Positions 10,902 through 21,891 of a stretch of DNA of 64,000 nt are shown in pieces. The stretch is from assembly GCF_001640805.2 (NCBI RefSeq), contig NC_066836.1, positions 1,263,798 to 1,327,797 on the forward strand, read 5' to 3'. The notes below the pieces were generated by a model. It had not been told where the DNA came from and did no database searches. It saw only the letters and a program-made list of their open reading frames with translations. The stretch is from Lates calcarifer (taxonomy: Eukaryota > Chordata > Actinopteri > Centropomidae). Made by a program: the position numbers and the translations under genes. Positions within the stretch are counted from its first letter, which is position 1; each line of letters starts with the position of its first letter.

Positions 10902-10939
10902 CACAGTGAGAAATGATGGGTGCAGCCTGAACAAAAACC
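10902..10939 (+). promoter_or_regulatory. 23-type RSS of V-B2
   Basis: Heptamer CACAGTG (10902-10908), 22-nt spacer, nonamer ACAAAAACC (10931-10939). Confidence 0.93.
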
Positions 10940-11411
10940 AACAGATGAACAGATGTCAAACAGTGTTTGTGACAGGAAGAGAGCAGTAAACCACAGCCCA
11001 GGTTCACATATTTCACCTCCATCTCAGACACTTTTTCTGGACTTTTCTCTGATATTGATTCATATTTGTAGCTGATATTTCAGCAGCTTTAGACGACATC
11101 TCCAACAGAGAGTCACTGTTGATGTTTTTAAAGCGTCACCACCATCGTTCTCTGACCTTCAGCTGATTATTGTTGTTACCATGACGACGCAGCTCATCTG
11201 ACCTTAACAAAGAGCTTCTTTGAAGACAAACCACCATCTTTCCTTCAACCTAACCAAACATTAACCACAGTGTTGTCACATCAGAAAACAACAAGTCCTC
11301 CAAGCTAAAGCATCAGCAGAATATAGAGGAGGGCCACATCAACACAGGGCCACACTCACCTGTTAGAGTCCCCCAGAGCTAAAGGGACCTGAGGGCCCCT
11401 GTTCAACCCCC

Positions 11412-11449
<38 letters not shown>

Positions 11450-12101
11450 GGATCTGTAGCTGTGTGTTTCCATCACAGCTGTTCAACAACAGATAACAGA
11501 GTGTGTTACTAAATTCACCACCAACCTGAGTGTGTTTGTGGGAACATGAATGTTTTCTTGTGTTTCTGCATCATGGTGACCCAGATCTTTGATCTGCTGT
11601 CAGATTCAAATCAGGACCAAGAAACTTTTCACTCAGTCAGTTCAGAGAAACAGAGAATTCTGGGAAAAATCCTCATTTAGAAAACAGATGGAAAGAATGA
11701 GAATAAAAGAAAGAGACAGAGTAGAAATAAGAAATGAATCCCCTCTGCAGGCTGACAGTAACCTTCATCTTCTTTTTCAACAGCACACATTTGAAGATTG
11801 AAGACAAACAGCCTGTTGGAGACTGAAGGTCTCAGTTTGACCAATCACACACTGACAAATAGAAGCTGTTTCTACCTGAATGTTCCTGAGAGGAAAAGCA
11901 CACAACAGCTTCAGCTTCAGCTTCAGCGTCAATCAGCAGCAGCAGCCTTGTGTGTGGGCCGCAGGGGCTGATGGGAGGAGTGAGGAGCTGTCAGAAAGCA
12001 CGTGGCCCTCGTCTGATCTCACAGCTCGTCCTTGTTTGGCCTCAGCTGCATCAGAGCGCCACTTCTCCCCAGGTTCACCAGAGGAAACACCACTGCACAA
12101 A
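10940..12101. other. Spacer V-B2/V-B3
   Basis: No gene is seen. It contains a (CA)n tract at about 11413-11444. From about 11232 it is near-identical to 31635-32522 upstream of V-D2 and includes the 5' V block with CACGTG (11999-12004). Confidence 0.5.
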
Positions 12102-12547
12102 ATGCTTTTCCTCCCAGCTGCTGCTCTGTGCTGTCTGTGTTCAGGTGAGTGTTTCCAGCCAATCAGGAGCCAACAAACTCAACCTTTAACAAACACTGTC
12201 ACACTGACCTTCATCTACCTGTCTGTGTCTCTACAGCGCTGGTTGCCATGGCAGCAGATCTGGTTCAGGACCAGTTATCATTGACCAGGAGAGTTGGTCA
12301 ATCTGTCTCCTTCAGCTGTGGAACTCAGCTGTGTGGTGGTAATAATATTGACTGGTTCCAGAAGAAAGATACAGAACCATTGAGAATGATTCTGTATATT
12401 TCAAAGGATGGCAAAGTAGGTAAAGGTTTCAATCATCCTCAGGAAGGTGATTTCACAGCTGTGAGAACACAGAGCAGCTCTGAGTTGAAGATAAAGACAG
12501 TTAAAGTCTCTCATTCAGCCTCCTACTACTGCTCCTGTGATAGTTCC
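12102..12547 (+). CDS. TRGV: TCR gamma variable segment, cluster B, V3
   Basis: Leader exon 12102-12144 and V exon 12237-12547 give 118 codons, intact. FR1 is DLVQDQLSLTRRVGQSVSFS. CDR1 is shortened, with the extra Cys (TQLCGGNNI). FR2 is DWFQKKDTEPLRMIL, with WFQ instead of WYQ. CDR2 is ISKDGKVGKGF. FR3 is NHPQEGDFTAVRTQSSSELK, ending YYCSCDSS. It is the J-proximal V of the cluster, about 2.9 kb from the J-B RSS, and its position matches V-D2. Confidence 0.93.
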
Positions 12548-12585
12548 CACAGTGAGAAATGATGGGTGCAGCCTGAACAAAAACC
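12548..12585 (+). promoter_or_regulatory. 23-type RSS of V-B3
   Basis: Heptamer CACAGTG (12548-12554), 22-nt spacer, nonamer ACAAAAACC (12577-12585). Confidence 0.93.
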
Positions 12586-13778
12586 AACAGATGAACAGAT
12601 GTCAAACAGTGTTTGTGACAGGAAGAGAGCAGTAAACCACAGCCCAGGTTCACATATTTCACCTCCATCTCAGACACTTTTTCTGGACTTTTCTCTGATA
12701 TTGATTCATATTTGTAGCTGATATTTCAGCAGGTTTCCTGTTGTTCCACACAGTGAGGACAAAGAAGAAATACACAAGCACAATAAGAAAACTACATCAA
12801 GACTAAACATAAAAAAAAACTAAATGCATTATCACTACTATCATTACTACTGCTGTATTACTGGCCTCATCTTACATCTGATATGGAACCTGTGTTATGC
12901 TATGTTCTTCTTTCTCTATCCTCTCCCCCCTCTCCTTCTTAACCCAACCGGTCGAGGCAGATGGCCGCCCACCCTGAGTCCGGTTCTGCTCGAGGTTTCT
13001 GCCTCTTAAAGGAAGTTTTTCCTTGCCACTGTTGCCTAGTGCTGCTCATGGTGGGATTTGTTGGCTCTCTCTGTAAATACCTATTTTAAAGAGTCTAGAC
13101 CTGCTCTATATGAAAAGTGCCCTGAGATGACTTTTGTTGTGATATGGTGCTATATAAATAAAATTGAATTGAATTGAATTGTATTGAATCATACCAAACA
13201 TAAAAGATCTAAACAACAAAATGACAATATGATAACAACTGGTTTACATCATAGAGCTCTCTGTCATTCTATTGGTCAACATGAGGGATCACAGTGTAGG
13301 ACTAGACAGGAAAATATAAAACATTCTGACTTGCTGGACTTTTTGTCCTATTATGATATACTACTATTCAATTAATTCAATTCAATTCAATTTATTTCTA
13401 TAGCAACAAATCACAACAAAAGTCATCTCAAAGCACTTTTCATATAGAGCAGGTCTAGATTCTTTAAAATATGGTGTTTACACAGAGAGACCATGATATG
13501 TCACAGTCAGGCTGAATCCATGTGGTCTGAACTGGACCTAACACAGCAGCAGTGTCAGTGTCTGTTCTGTTGTACCAGCTTTGACACAGACGGTGGAAAA
13601 ACAACAAGGTCTGCCCATTCTACCTTCATACCTTTTATACAGAACAGAGAGAGGGGTCAGAGAGAGAGAAAGCTCTGGATATCTCTCTGTGTCACTCGCT
13701 CTGAATTAGAAGTTAGAAACCATCAATCACCCAACTGAAATACTCTGTTACAGGAAGATCATCAATACTGTCAATATA
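12586..13778. repeat. Spacer with inverted pair of teleost LINE-tail repeats
   Basis: 12586-12810 is the V 3' flank. 12820-13190 is a common teleost repeat ending in (GAATT)n, with the 'ttccttgccactgttgcctagtgctgctcatggtg' type block. 13372-13495 is a shorter copy of its end in the opposite orientation, so the two tails face each other. A related longer copy lies at 46640-47000, minus. No gene is recognised in 13496-13778. Confidence 0.6.
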
Positions 13779-14640
13779 CACTCACTGGCCTCCTCATTAG
13801 ATACACCTGTTCAACTGCTTGCAGAGAATGGTCAGAAAAAGAGAAAATATCCAGTGAGCAGCAGCTCTCTGGGTGAAAATGCCTTGTTGATGCCAGAGGT
13901 CAGAGGAGAATGGACAGACTGCTTCGAGCTGACAGGAAGGCAACAACTGAATAACCACTGGTTACAACCAAGGTCTGCAGAAGATCATCTCTGAACCTTG
14001 AAGCAGATGGACTACAGCAGAAGACCACACCAGGTGTCACTCCTGTCAAGTCACAACAGGAAACTGAGGCTACAGTTCACACAGGCTCACCAAAACTGGA
14101 CAATAGAGGATTGGAAAAACATTGCCTGGTCTGATTTCTGCTCCAACATTCAGATGGTAGGGTCAGAATTTGTCCTAAACTCCTTAGTACCAACTGAACA
14201 TTGTTTAAACCCCACAGCCTACCTGAGTATTGTTGCTGACCATGTCCAACCCTTTATGACCACAGTGTACCATCCTCTGATGGCTGCTTCCAGCAGGATA
14301 ACACTCCATGTCACAAAGACCAGATCATCTCCAACTAGTTTCTGGAACATGACAGTGACTTCACTGGACTCAAACAGCCTCCACAGTCACCAGATCTCAG
14401 TCCAACAGAGCAACACTGGGATGTGGTGGAACAGGAGATTAGCATCATGGACGTACAGCCAACAAATCTGCAGCTACTGTGTGATGTTATCATGTCAACA
14501 TGGACCAAAATCTCTGAGGGATGTTTCCAGCACCTTGTTAAATCTATGCCATGAAGAACTAAGGCAGTTCTGAAGGTAAAAGGAGGTGAAACCCAGCACT
14601 ATCAGGTGTACCTGATGAAGTAGCTGGTGAGCGTATGTAG
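13779..14640 (+). mobile_element. Tc1/mariner transposon, degenerate
   Basis: Terminal inverted repeats begin TACACTCACTGGCC... near 13780 and end near 14640 (reverse complement TACATACGCTCACCAGC). Inside are recognisable Tc1 transposase pieces: RLQFTQAHQNWTIEDWKNIA followed by WSD, then QQDNTPCH and SPDLSPTEQHW in other frames, so all three acidic positions of the DDE triad are visible but frameshifts separate them. The N-terminal half is deleted relative to the split copy in cluster D (33850-34300 and 35940-36090). Confidence 0.8.
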
Positions 14641-14732
14641 CTAGCTAAATACAAGGAAAGGAAGCAACAAATTACAGATAACATTCCTGCTTCCTGCTAC
14701 AATTAATGAAAATGAACTGGGAATGAATGTGT

Positions 14733-14957
14733 TAAGATAAGATAAACTTTATTTATCCCACTTGTGGGAAATTTGCATGTTACAGCTGCAAGAAACAAGA
14801 GTGACAAAAATAAAAAATAAAATATAAGAAAGGCACAGAAGTAAAAAAGTTAAAGTGCAGCTATCAGCATTAAAAGTCTCTGTAATAAACAGAAAATGTG
14901 CAGTTTGTAATATAGGAAAATGGTGATAATCATTGAGGTAAAGTGAAATAAAGTGTT
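14733..14957 (-). mobile_element. Short retroelement tail inserted 5' of J-B
   Basis: A roughly 225-bp insertion beginning (AAGAT)n-AAACTTTATTTATCCC, a LINE/SINE 3' tail in antisense. The aligned sequence of cluster D runs straight through ('gaatgtgttgagtgaagc') without it, so it is B-specific. Confidence 0.6.
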
Positions 14958-15067
14958 GAGTGAAGCACGGTGAACAAACTGTGCTCGTTTGTAAGAAGCA
15001 ACACAGCAATTCAACAACATCATTTTCTATGGTGATATACAGCTGAGCTGATGAGGAGATGGATCAC

Positions 15068-15068
<1 letters not shown>

Positions 15069-15151
<83 letters not shown>
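15069..15151 (+). repeat. (GT)n(GA)n compound microsatellite 5' of J-B
   Basis: About 30 nt of GT followed by about 52 nt of GA, ending just before the conserved J 5' block. Open frames through it are artefacts of the repeat. Cluster D has the same tract with two interruptions (36301-36381); cluster E has only a short GA run. Confidence 0.9.
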
Positions 15152-15153
<2 letters not shown>

Positions 15154-15197
15154 CACAGGGGAAAGAGAAATCCAAAAAACACAAGGGAAAAACTGGA

Positions 15198-15498
15198 GGC
15201 ACGGCCGTCACCCTGACAAAGTATTGGACACATGAAAATGTTGACCTGATGATGGCGCTAGATGAAAAGTCAGAGGATCAGCAAAGTTATTCCAGTTGAT
15301 CCTCAGGGGAACATGAACGTCTGAACCAGTTGAAATGGGAATATTTGTTGAGATATTTCAGTGTGAAGAAAAAAGCAAAGAAAAGAAGAGACAGTCATGT
15401 TGATCTGAACATTAGAGAAACACATCATGGAGCTGAAATATGATACTGCTTCATCATTTGGACTCGTTCACCTCAGCTGACACATTCAACAGCAGACA
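15198..15498 (+). promoter_or_regulatory. Conserved 300-bp block 5' of J-B
   Basis: Near-identical to the blocks upstream of J-A, J-C, J-D and J-E. It runs from GGCACGGCCGTCACCC to the J RSS nonamer. A regulatory role (germline J transcription) is inferred from position and conservation. Confidence 0.45.
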
Positions 15499-15526
15499 GG
15501 TTTTTGTATCAGTCTTTTTCACTGTG
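15499..15526 (+). promoter_or_regulatory. 12-RSS of J-B
   Basis: Nonamer GGTTTTTGT (15499-15507), 12-nt spacer, heptamer CACTGTG (15520-15526). Confidence 0.93.
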
Positions 15527-15567
15527 TTACCTCATCTTTGGCTCTGGAACTAAACTGTATGTAACAG
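15527..15567 (+). CDS. TRGJ: TCR gamma joining segment, cluster B
   Basis: A 41-nt J encoding YLIFGSGTKLYVT, ending CAG|GTAAGA. The 5' end is shorter than in J-A by 15 nt (five codons), which shortens CDR3. It splices to TRGC-B. Confidence 0.93.
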
Positions 15568-17521
15568 GTAAGAATAAACATTGATTTTCCTTCAGTTGTT
15601 TTATTGAAGAAGTTGAAAATGTGTTTGAAGTCAGTTTCTGCTGCTTCAGACTTTACATGTTAGTTTTTTCAGAGTTAGTCCAAAGTTCCTTATGCAGCCG
15701 TTGTTCAATGAAAAAGCTGAAGAATTAGTGAAAAGATGTTGAAATCTCACTGCACACCAGAAGGAATTCTTTCTTTCTGCTTGAGCTCCAAAGTTTTGGA
15801 AGAGTCCAAAAAGTCTTGTATTGTAAGTGCATTGTGGATTCTCATCAGCTGCTGCTTAATGAATCATCAGACTGCTTTTCTTTTCTCTCTTCTCTCTCCT
15901 CAAATCAATTCACTTCTAGATGAATGATTGTGGAGGATTTTCCTGCTCACTTGACTTTTTCTACTAAATGTGGAGTTAATCAAAGTGAATTTCAGTGATG
16001 AGCAGGATTCTTCACATTCACTCTGATTCTTCAAAGTTCACTGGTTTTTAAACCTTATTTTCCTTTATGGGAAATGAGATTTCAAAAGTTGATGCTGGTA
16101 AATACAGTAAATTAATACAGTTGTTGTCTGATGATAAATGTATTTTATATGAAATAATCATTTTGACGATAACAAACACCTTGAGGAAAATTATATGTAT
16201 TGTGTAAAATATTACATATAATAATTATAAAAATTATGATGCTAAATAACTATGTAGTGCAGGTTAAATATAATTAATAGATTGACGTAAAAAAATTTGA
16301 TGAATATAATATATAATGCTTGATGAAATATATACATCTTTGCTACCATGTCATATATTATATCAATTCACAGTCCATATGTCTTGTGTTAAAACTGTAG
16401 ATCTAATAAATGTAACTGCACTTTATATAACGGTGAATGTGTCTTTTTGTGTAAAATATATGAATTATATATATATTAAATTATTTCACAACAAATAGGC
16501 TATATATTGTTTTTCCTGTATTTGCATTCTGATAATAACTGTTCTTTATATGACCGTGAATATTTCTTAATCAAAAACATGAATTTAGTTTAATAGAGAA
16601 TTTATTGAAAATTTTATAAGGGTAAATTATTCAATAACAAAATTATGATCAATATATAGTGATGTTACAAAAATGTAATTCAATCAACATAGATATACAA
16701 AATTTTGTGTATGTACACACACACAAAAATTATACGTGTGGATATAAAATGATACAACAACACAATGTTTGATAAAATATATAAAACCAAAATATATCAC
16801 AGTAAATGTTTTATCTCATAACTGCCACTGTATTTTAAATGATGGAAAATATCTTTTTTTTATTCAAGATATACAGGCTCTATATTATTTTTACAAATTT
16901 GTTTTCAAATACTCTTCATATAGATGTATATATAAATGTAATTATTTCACCAAAACGTATTTAAACGTAAAATTAAATTACAATTGTATTTTAAACATGA
17001 ACATTCTGATCAATAGACTATAAATTTATCTAAAACAAAATATGATTTATTATAAATACATTGAATTTTTATATATGTATATGCATACAAAATTATATCT
17101 GTGTAAATATAAGACAATACAGAACACACTGTCACTTCTTTTTTCTTCTTCCATTTTCTTGTTAAAGATATATTTCAGATATTGTAAATATATAATATTA
17201 TGATGACACATCTATTCTGAGCTTGTGATGTCTAAAAGTTGAATATGAATATAAAGAATGTAAATCCTGTTGCCATCTTTGTTGAACTTGATCTTTCTCT
17301 GATGATATCCATAATATATCAGCATGATATATAGCAGAGAATGTTTCTATGTGAAGGTGAATCCAGTATATGTGGTGAACTTTGTGCTGTATTGATGAGT
17401 AGTTTAGTGATCAGAGTCCATGTAGTTTCCAGGATCAGACTGAATGCAGTGCAGTGCTGGAAGCTGCTGTTGACTGTGTGAATGTGTGTGTGTGCTGCTT
17501 GTTGCTGCTGTCAAACTTCAG
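15568..17521 (+). other. J-C intron of cluster B
   Basis: AT-rich, with degenerate repeats of the cluster A type in opposite orientation. No exon is seen. A segment of about 390 bp (roughly 15943-16336) is absent from the D intron. The C exon 1 acceptor is CTTCAG at 17516-17521. Confidence 0.6.
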
Positions 17522-18754
17522 ATGAGGACGTAGTGAAGCCCGTGGTGAGCGTGTACCCAGCAGCATCCAGAGCCCACCTGGGGGGGAAGACCTCCCTGCT
17601 GTGTCTGGCCTCAGGCATGTTTCCTCCTCTGGTCCAGTTCTCCTGGGAAAGACAGGATAGTTCCTCAGATAAGGGAGAGCAGCTGGACCTCAGAGGACAA
17701 ACCGCCTCCATCTTGCTGGTTGACCGAGATGCTTTCGACACGAATAAATACCACTGCTCCGTCAAGCACGAGACGGGCACAGTGAAGGCCCAAATACAAC
17801 GAGGTAATGAAGGCTTGGTGACTGTGTTGAGCAGTGATTCAGCTTCATGTGGAGACGCTGTCAAAGAGAGCAGAGGAGCAGAGGACTGACATTTCTCACT
17901 GCAACTCCAAACATTTGACTCCTTTTCTGTTTCAGAGGTTCCAGCTCCAGCAGCCTCCTGTCCTCCAGAGAGAGAGCCAACAGAGCAGCCAGCTCCACAG
18001 CAAGCTGACTGTAAGATCACCTGCTGCCTCTCTGCATGGACAGCTCCAATGTTGTGCTGCAGTTAGGGCTGCATATCAGTCTGTTCACTTTCTGCTCATC
18101 ATTGAAGGATTTCAACATACACTCCCTGATTCTGTTAGAGTGTCCAACAGCACAACAAATCCCAATCACACAGCTTTCACTTCACTGTTCTGACTAATAA
18201 CACCTGTTGGGGACTCTGTACTAAATGTGGGGCTTTGAGGGAGCTGATCAAAACTTTAGGGACTATATCTTAAAGCTCCACTAATGAATATTTCTATATG
18301 AAGAATGAATCTAATGACTCTGTGTCAGGTCAAAGGTCAGAGATGAGTATTTTTAGCTTGTTGTGGAGTTCTTCTGCCCCCAAGTGGCCACAGAAAGAAA
18401 ATCAGTGAATCCAACTTCAAACTCATTATAACCTGTGTCTCTTTATATTTGGACTTTCCATTTGATCCTGGAGTGATTGGAATTGTCATAAACACTTGAC
18501 AGTAGAAGGTAATGAAGGTTTGGTGACTGTGTTGAGCAGTGATTCAGCTTCATGTGGAGACGCTGTCAAAGAGAGCAGAGGAGCAGAGGACTGACTGATT
18601 TCTTTTTGAATCCTTTTCTGTTGCAGTGGTTTCCCTGGATCCTCTCCAGCCTCAGTGCAGGGTGAAGCTGCTCTGTCTGCTCTACACAGTGCTGATAGTG
18701 AAGAGTCTGGTGTACGGCTGTGGACTCTCTCTGCTCACCATGCTCAGAAACTAG
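17522..18754 (+). CDS. TRGC: T-cell receptor gamma constant gene, cluster B (three exons)
   Basis: Exons are 17522-17803 (282 nt), 17936-18010 (75 nt) and 18627-18754 (128 nt), all phase 1; about 161 residues. Exon 1 is a C1 domain (DEDVVKPVVSVYPAAS, Cys in LLCLAS, YHCSVKHET) with a 9-residue deletion relative to A, C, E and F in the strand after FSWERQD. Exon 2 is a Pro/Glu/Gln-rich connecting peptide, EVPAPAASCPPEREPTEQPA, whose Cys is placed for an interchain bond. Exon 3 has QPQCRVK and the membrane helix LLCLLYTVLIVKSLVYGC with the CD3-type Lys, then GLSLLTMLRN. AATAAA at 19077-19082. The last 120 nt of intron 2 repeat the start of intron 1. Confidence 0.94.
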
Positions 18755-21336
18755 GGACCGTCCACCAACTGCACACATGCTGACTGACTGTTTCTGCTCG
18801 CCTTTTCTCTCCATCAAATCTCATCACATCATTTCATTTGCATTTGTATATTTGCAGTTACTCAGTGTGAATTCTGTATTTGAGTGTCATTTTGATGCTC
18901 TAGTTTACAGTATTTACATGTTTAATTCTGACTTTTGTAATAATAGAATTTTAAGTTCAAACAATCAGCTGTTTGGTAGATGTGTTTTCATTCATAGTAT
19001 TTTTTCTTTAGCTTGATTGTTTTCAATACATTTTGTTGAGTTTCAATTTGTCAAATGTATTCAGTGTATAATTCTCAATAAACTTAAATAATCAAAATGT
19101 TTTGTAATCATTGTTTGTTTTATTGATTTTAGCATAACAATGTAAAAAGAAGGATAAGTCGGTGTGGGTGTACCACCAGGTTCAGTGCTGGGTCTCCCGA
19201 TTATTTAGGTTATATAATAATCATCTTTTAAAACTGTGTCAGTGTGGATGTAAAACTCTACGCTGATGACACTGTTGTTTACACACATCAACAACCAGCA
19301 GATGGAGATGATCTGAAACTACGTTTGTTATAACAATGATCACACAGCAGCTTGATCAGTCGGGGCTGAAGCTTAAATAAATGATGGGTGCATTTATTTT
19401 CTGACTCCTCTGACAACAGGTTTTGTTGTTTTTATCAACTGTAACCTACTGAAATAATGAGAGCTGAGGTGAACCAACATGGACGCTCTAGCTCTGCTTT
19501 GAGAAGCGAACAACAACATGACTTGTTTGTCTCAGTGGTTTGTGTTTCTGTCTCTGGATGGTTGTAATCATTGTGTTATTAAAGTGAAAAGCCACAGCTA
19601 ACAGTGTGGAGGCTGCAGAGCAGAAACCCACACAGCCCGTCTGCTGTAGGAAAGGAAGTGTTGATTCGCTGTCAACAGTTTTTTATGAGTCCTAATAACC
19701 ACTGAGAACAGATTCATATCTGCTGCTGTACACACTCATCACCCCCCCTCCCTCTCTGTGGTTTGTCTCTTAGTGAGCCTTTTTTCCACTGAGCCCTCCA
19801 CCCACACAGAGTTAAACACAAAGCCCACCCACCTGGAGGTCTCGTCCATGGGATTTTTTATGAGGATTTGGAGTTTTAACAATCAAAGGACAAGTTACAG
19901 TTTAAACTGCCAACAAGTGTTCCTACATAACTGACACGGGTTGTTTGTTAGGACCCTCCAGAATCACACAAATGAGAGTTTAATGATCTGATTTCTCTAC
20001 AGTTCATCAGCTAAACTACACAGTCTGTTAACTATGATCATGCAAATGAATTTTCAGAAACCCAAGAAGTGAGGAGCTCCAGAAGCTAAACTGAGGAACT
20101 AAATCAGGAGGTTTAGTCTGTTCACGTTTGCATTTCAGCCATGAAAGAAATGAACAGTTCTTACAACCAGCACTATGTAAGTGACATTTCTGAGCACTGA
20201 CTAAAGTGATAAATGAGATGGACTGATGACATTTGAAACAGTTGAACACACAAGATTTCACTGTTGTGTTACTTTTGTTTTACAGCCCATGTAGGCATGG
20301 CCTTGAATATCCCCAGAGACAAGTTTTAATTAGTTCACTTGCTTATTTACTAAACTGTATCATTTTAAACATGGTGTAATATTACATTTTCAGTGTGAAA
20401 TAAAAAATAAAATAAAATAAAAATGTTATGTAGCTTGTAAATGGCGGGCTATTCTACACACACACACACACATATATATATATATTAGTAGCTCTTAAAT
20501 ATTATTGTATTTTAATATAATTTTCTCATAAATAATGCCATATATCTTTTGAATAACTTTGTGTGTGTAAACAACAGTTTCATCAGCGTAGAGTTTGACA
20601 TTCTCACTGAGTCAGTTGTAAAAGATGATTAATGTTCAAGTTAAATGATCAGTACACACAACACTTGTGCTTTCAGCACATCCACACCCACACCTAATTG
20701 ACTGTGTATGAAAGCTGAATTTTTCTGTTTGCTTTTCTTGGTTTGACTTTGTTTTCTTAGTTAAGCTGTATGCTGATATTTGTATCTTCCTCCAAATTTG
20801 TTCTTGGTACTTTAATTATACTGAGTCAAAAAAAGTACTGTCAAAATATCTGGCCAATATATTCCATTTTGAGTTGATTCTAATTATTTGATCTAAAACC
20901 AGATTTATTTTAAACAAGAATATTTATAATAAACAGACACTGTGATTTTTCAATATATTGAGAATGTTACATTGACTGAATCTGACAGACCAGCCACACT
21001 CTGCAGGATGTATCAAAAAGAAAAATAATAGAAAAAATATTATGAACAAAAGAAAATTTACTAGACAACTAAGGATTCAGCATCATTTCCAGTCATATAC
21101 AGGTCACAATTACAAGATGATATAGAGTATTAGAATCAATCTATGATACAGAGTCTAAAAGTAGTAATTAAAAATATATGTGTGATGAATGTATTTATTA
21201 TTTTTAGGATGACTGTATCTAAACTGCGGATGTCTGACTGCTGAGCAATGAATAAATGAGATGATGCTGAGATTAGATGGAGAGAAAAGGCGAGCAGAAA
21301 CAGTCAGTCAGCATGTGTGCAGTTGGTGGACGGTCC
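18755..21336. other. Convergent 3' flanks of TRGC-B and TRGC-C
   Basis: No gene is seen. 18755-20270 is shared with 39857-41222 (after C-D) and 57915-59020 (after C-E). It includes a decayed LINE reverse-transcriptase box with YADD at 19259-19270. From about 20433 the sequence switches to the start of the second A/B-type unit (compare 631). TTTATT at 21194-21199 (minus strand) is a plausible poly(A) signal for TRGC-C. A (CA)n(TA)n tract lies near 20455-20485. Confidence 0.55.
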
Positions 21337-21891
21337 CTAGTTTCTGAGCATGGTGAGCAGAGAGAGTCCACAGCCGTACACCAGACTCTTCACTATCAGC
21401 ACTGTGTAGAGCAGACAGAGCAGCTTCACCCTGCACTGAGGCTGGAGAGGATCCAGGGGAACCACTGCAACAGAAAAGGATTCAAAAAGAAATCAGTCAG
21501 TCCTCTGCTCCTCTGCTCTGTTTGACAGCGTCTCCACATGAAGCTGAATCACTGCTCAACACAGTCACCAAGCCTTCATTACCTCGTTGTATTTGGGCCT
21601 CCACTGTGCCCGTCTCGTGCTTGACATAGCAGTGGTATTTATATGTGCTGTTCTCTGGCTGATGGACCAGCAAGATGGAGGTGGTGCGTCCTGACTCTCT
21701 GAGCTCCAGCTGCTCTCCCTCAGCAGAGGGCAGCTCCTCCAGAGAACCATCCTCCTTTGGTCTTTTCCAGGAAAACTGGACCAGAGGAGGAAACATGCCT
21801 GAGGCCAGACACAGCAGGGAGGTCTTCCCCTCCAGGTGGGCTCTGGATGCTGCTGGGTACACGCTCACCACGGGCTTCACTACGTCCTCAT
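21337..21891 (-). CDS. TRGC: T-cell receptor gamma constant gene, cluster C (two exons)
   Basis: Exons are 21583-21891 (309 nt) and 21337-21464 (128 nt) with a 118-nt intron; about 145 residues. The C1 domain starts DEDVVKPVVSVYPAAS, has the full-length loop (KEDGSLEELPSAEGEQLE), the NST sequon and YHCYVKHETGT. There is no connecting-peptide exon, so the chain passes straight to VVPLDPLQPQCRVK and the membrane helix. The helix and tail (VYGCGLSLLTMLRN) match B, D and E, not A, suggesting gene conversion or later divergence of A. It is otherwise the tandem partner of TRGC-A. Confidence 0.93.

Noticed and set aside
15020..15299. Frames with long Ser-Leu, His-Thr or Glu-Arg repeats
   Set aside because: Translations of the (GT)n(GA)n microsatellite.
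17482..17521. Frames beginning MCVCAACCCCQTS before each C exon 1
   Set aside because: Translation of the (TG)n end of the J-C intron. The exon starts after CTTCAG in phase with the J donor.
15568..17521. D segments or extra J segments in the J-C introns
   Set aside because: No additional GGTTTTTGT/CACTGTG pairs with 12 or 23 spacing beside an F-G-X-G frame were seen by eye.
17511..18020. Minus-strand 169-codon frame across TRGC-B, and like frames over C-D and C-E
   Set aside because: Antisense shadow of C exons 1 and 2; it spans an intron and splice sites of the real gene.
1561..18754. Interpretation as an immunoglobulin light-chain locus
   Set aside because: Fish light-chain loci also have V-J-C clusters in both orientations, but the C genes here have a transmembrane exon with a lysine and the J motif and V sequences are TRG-like.
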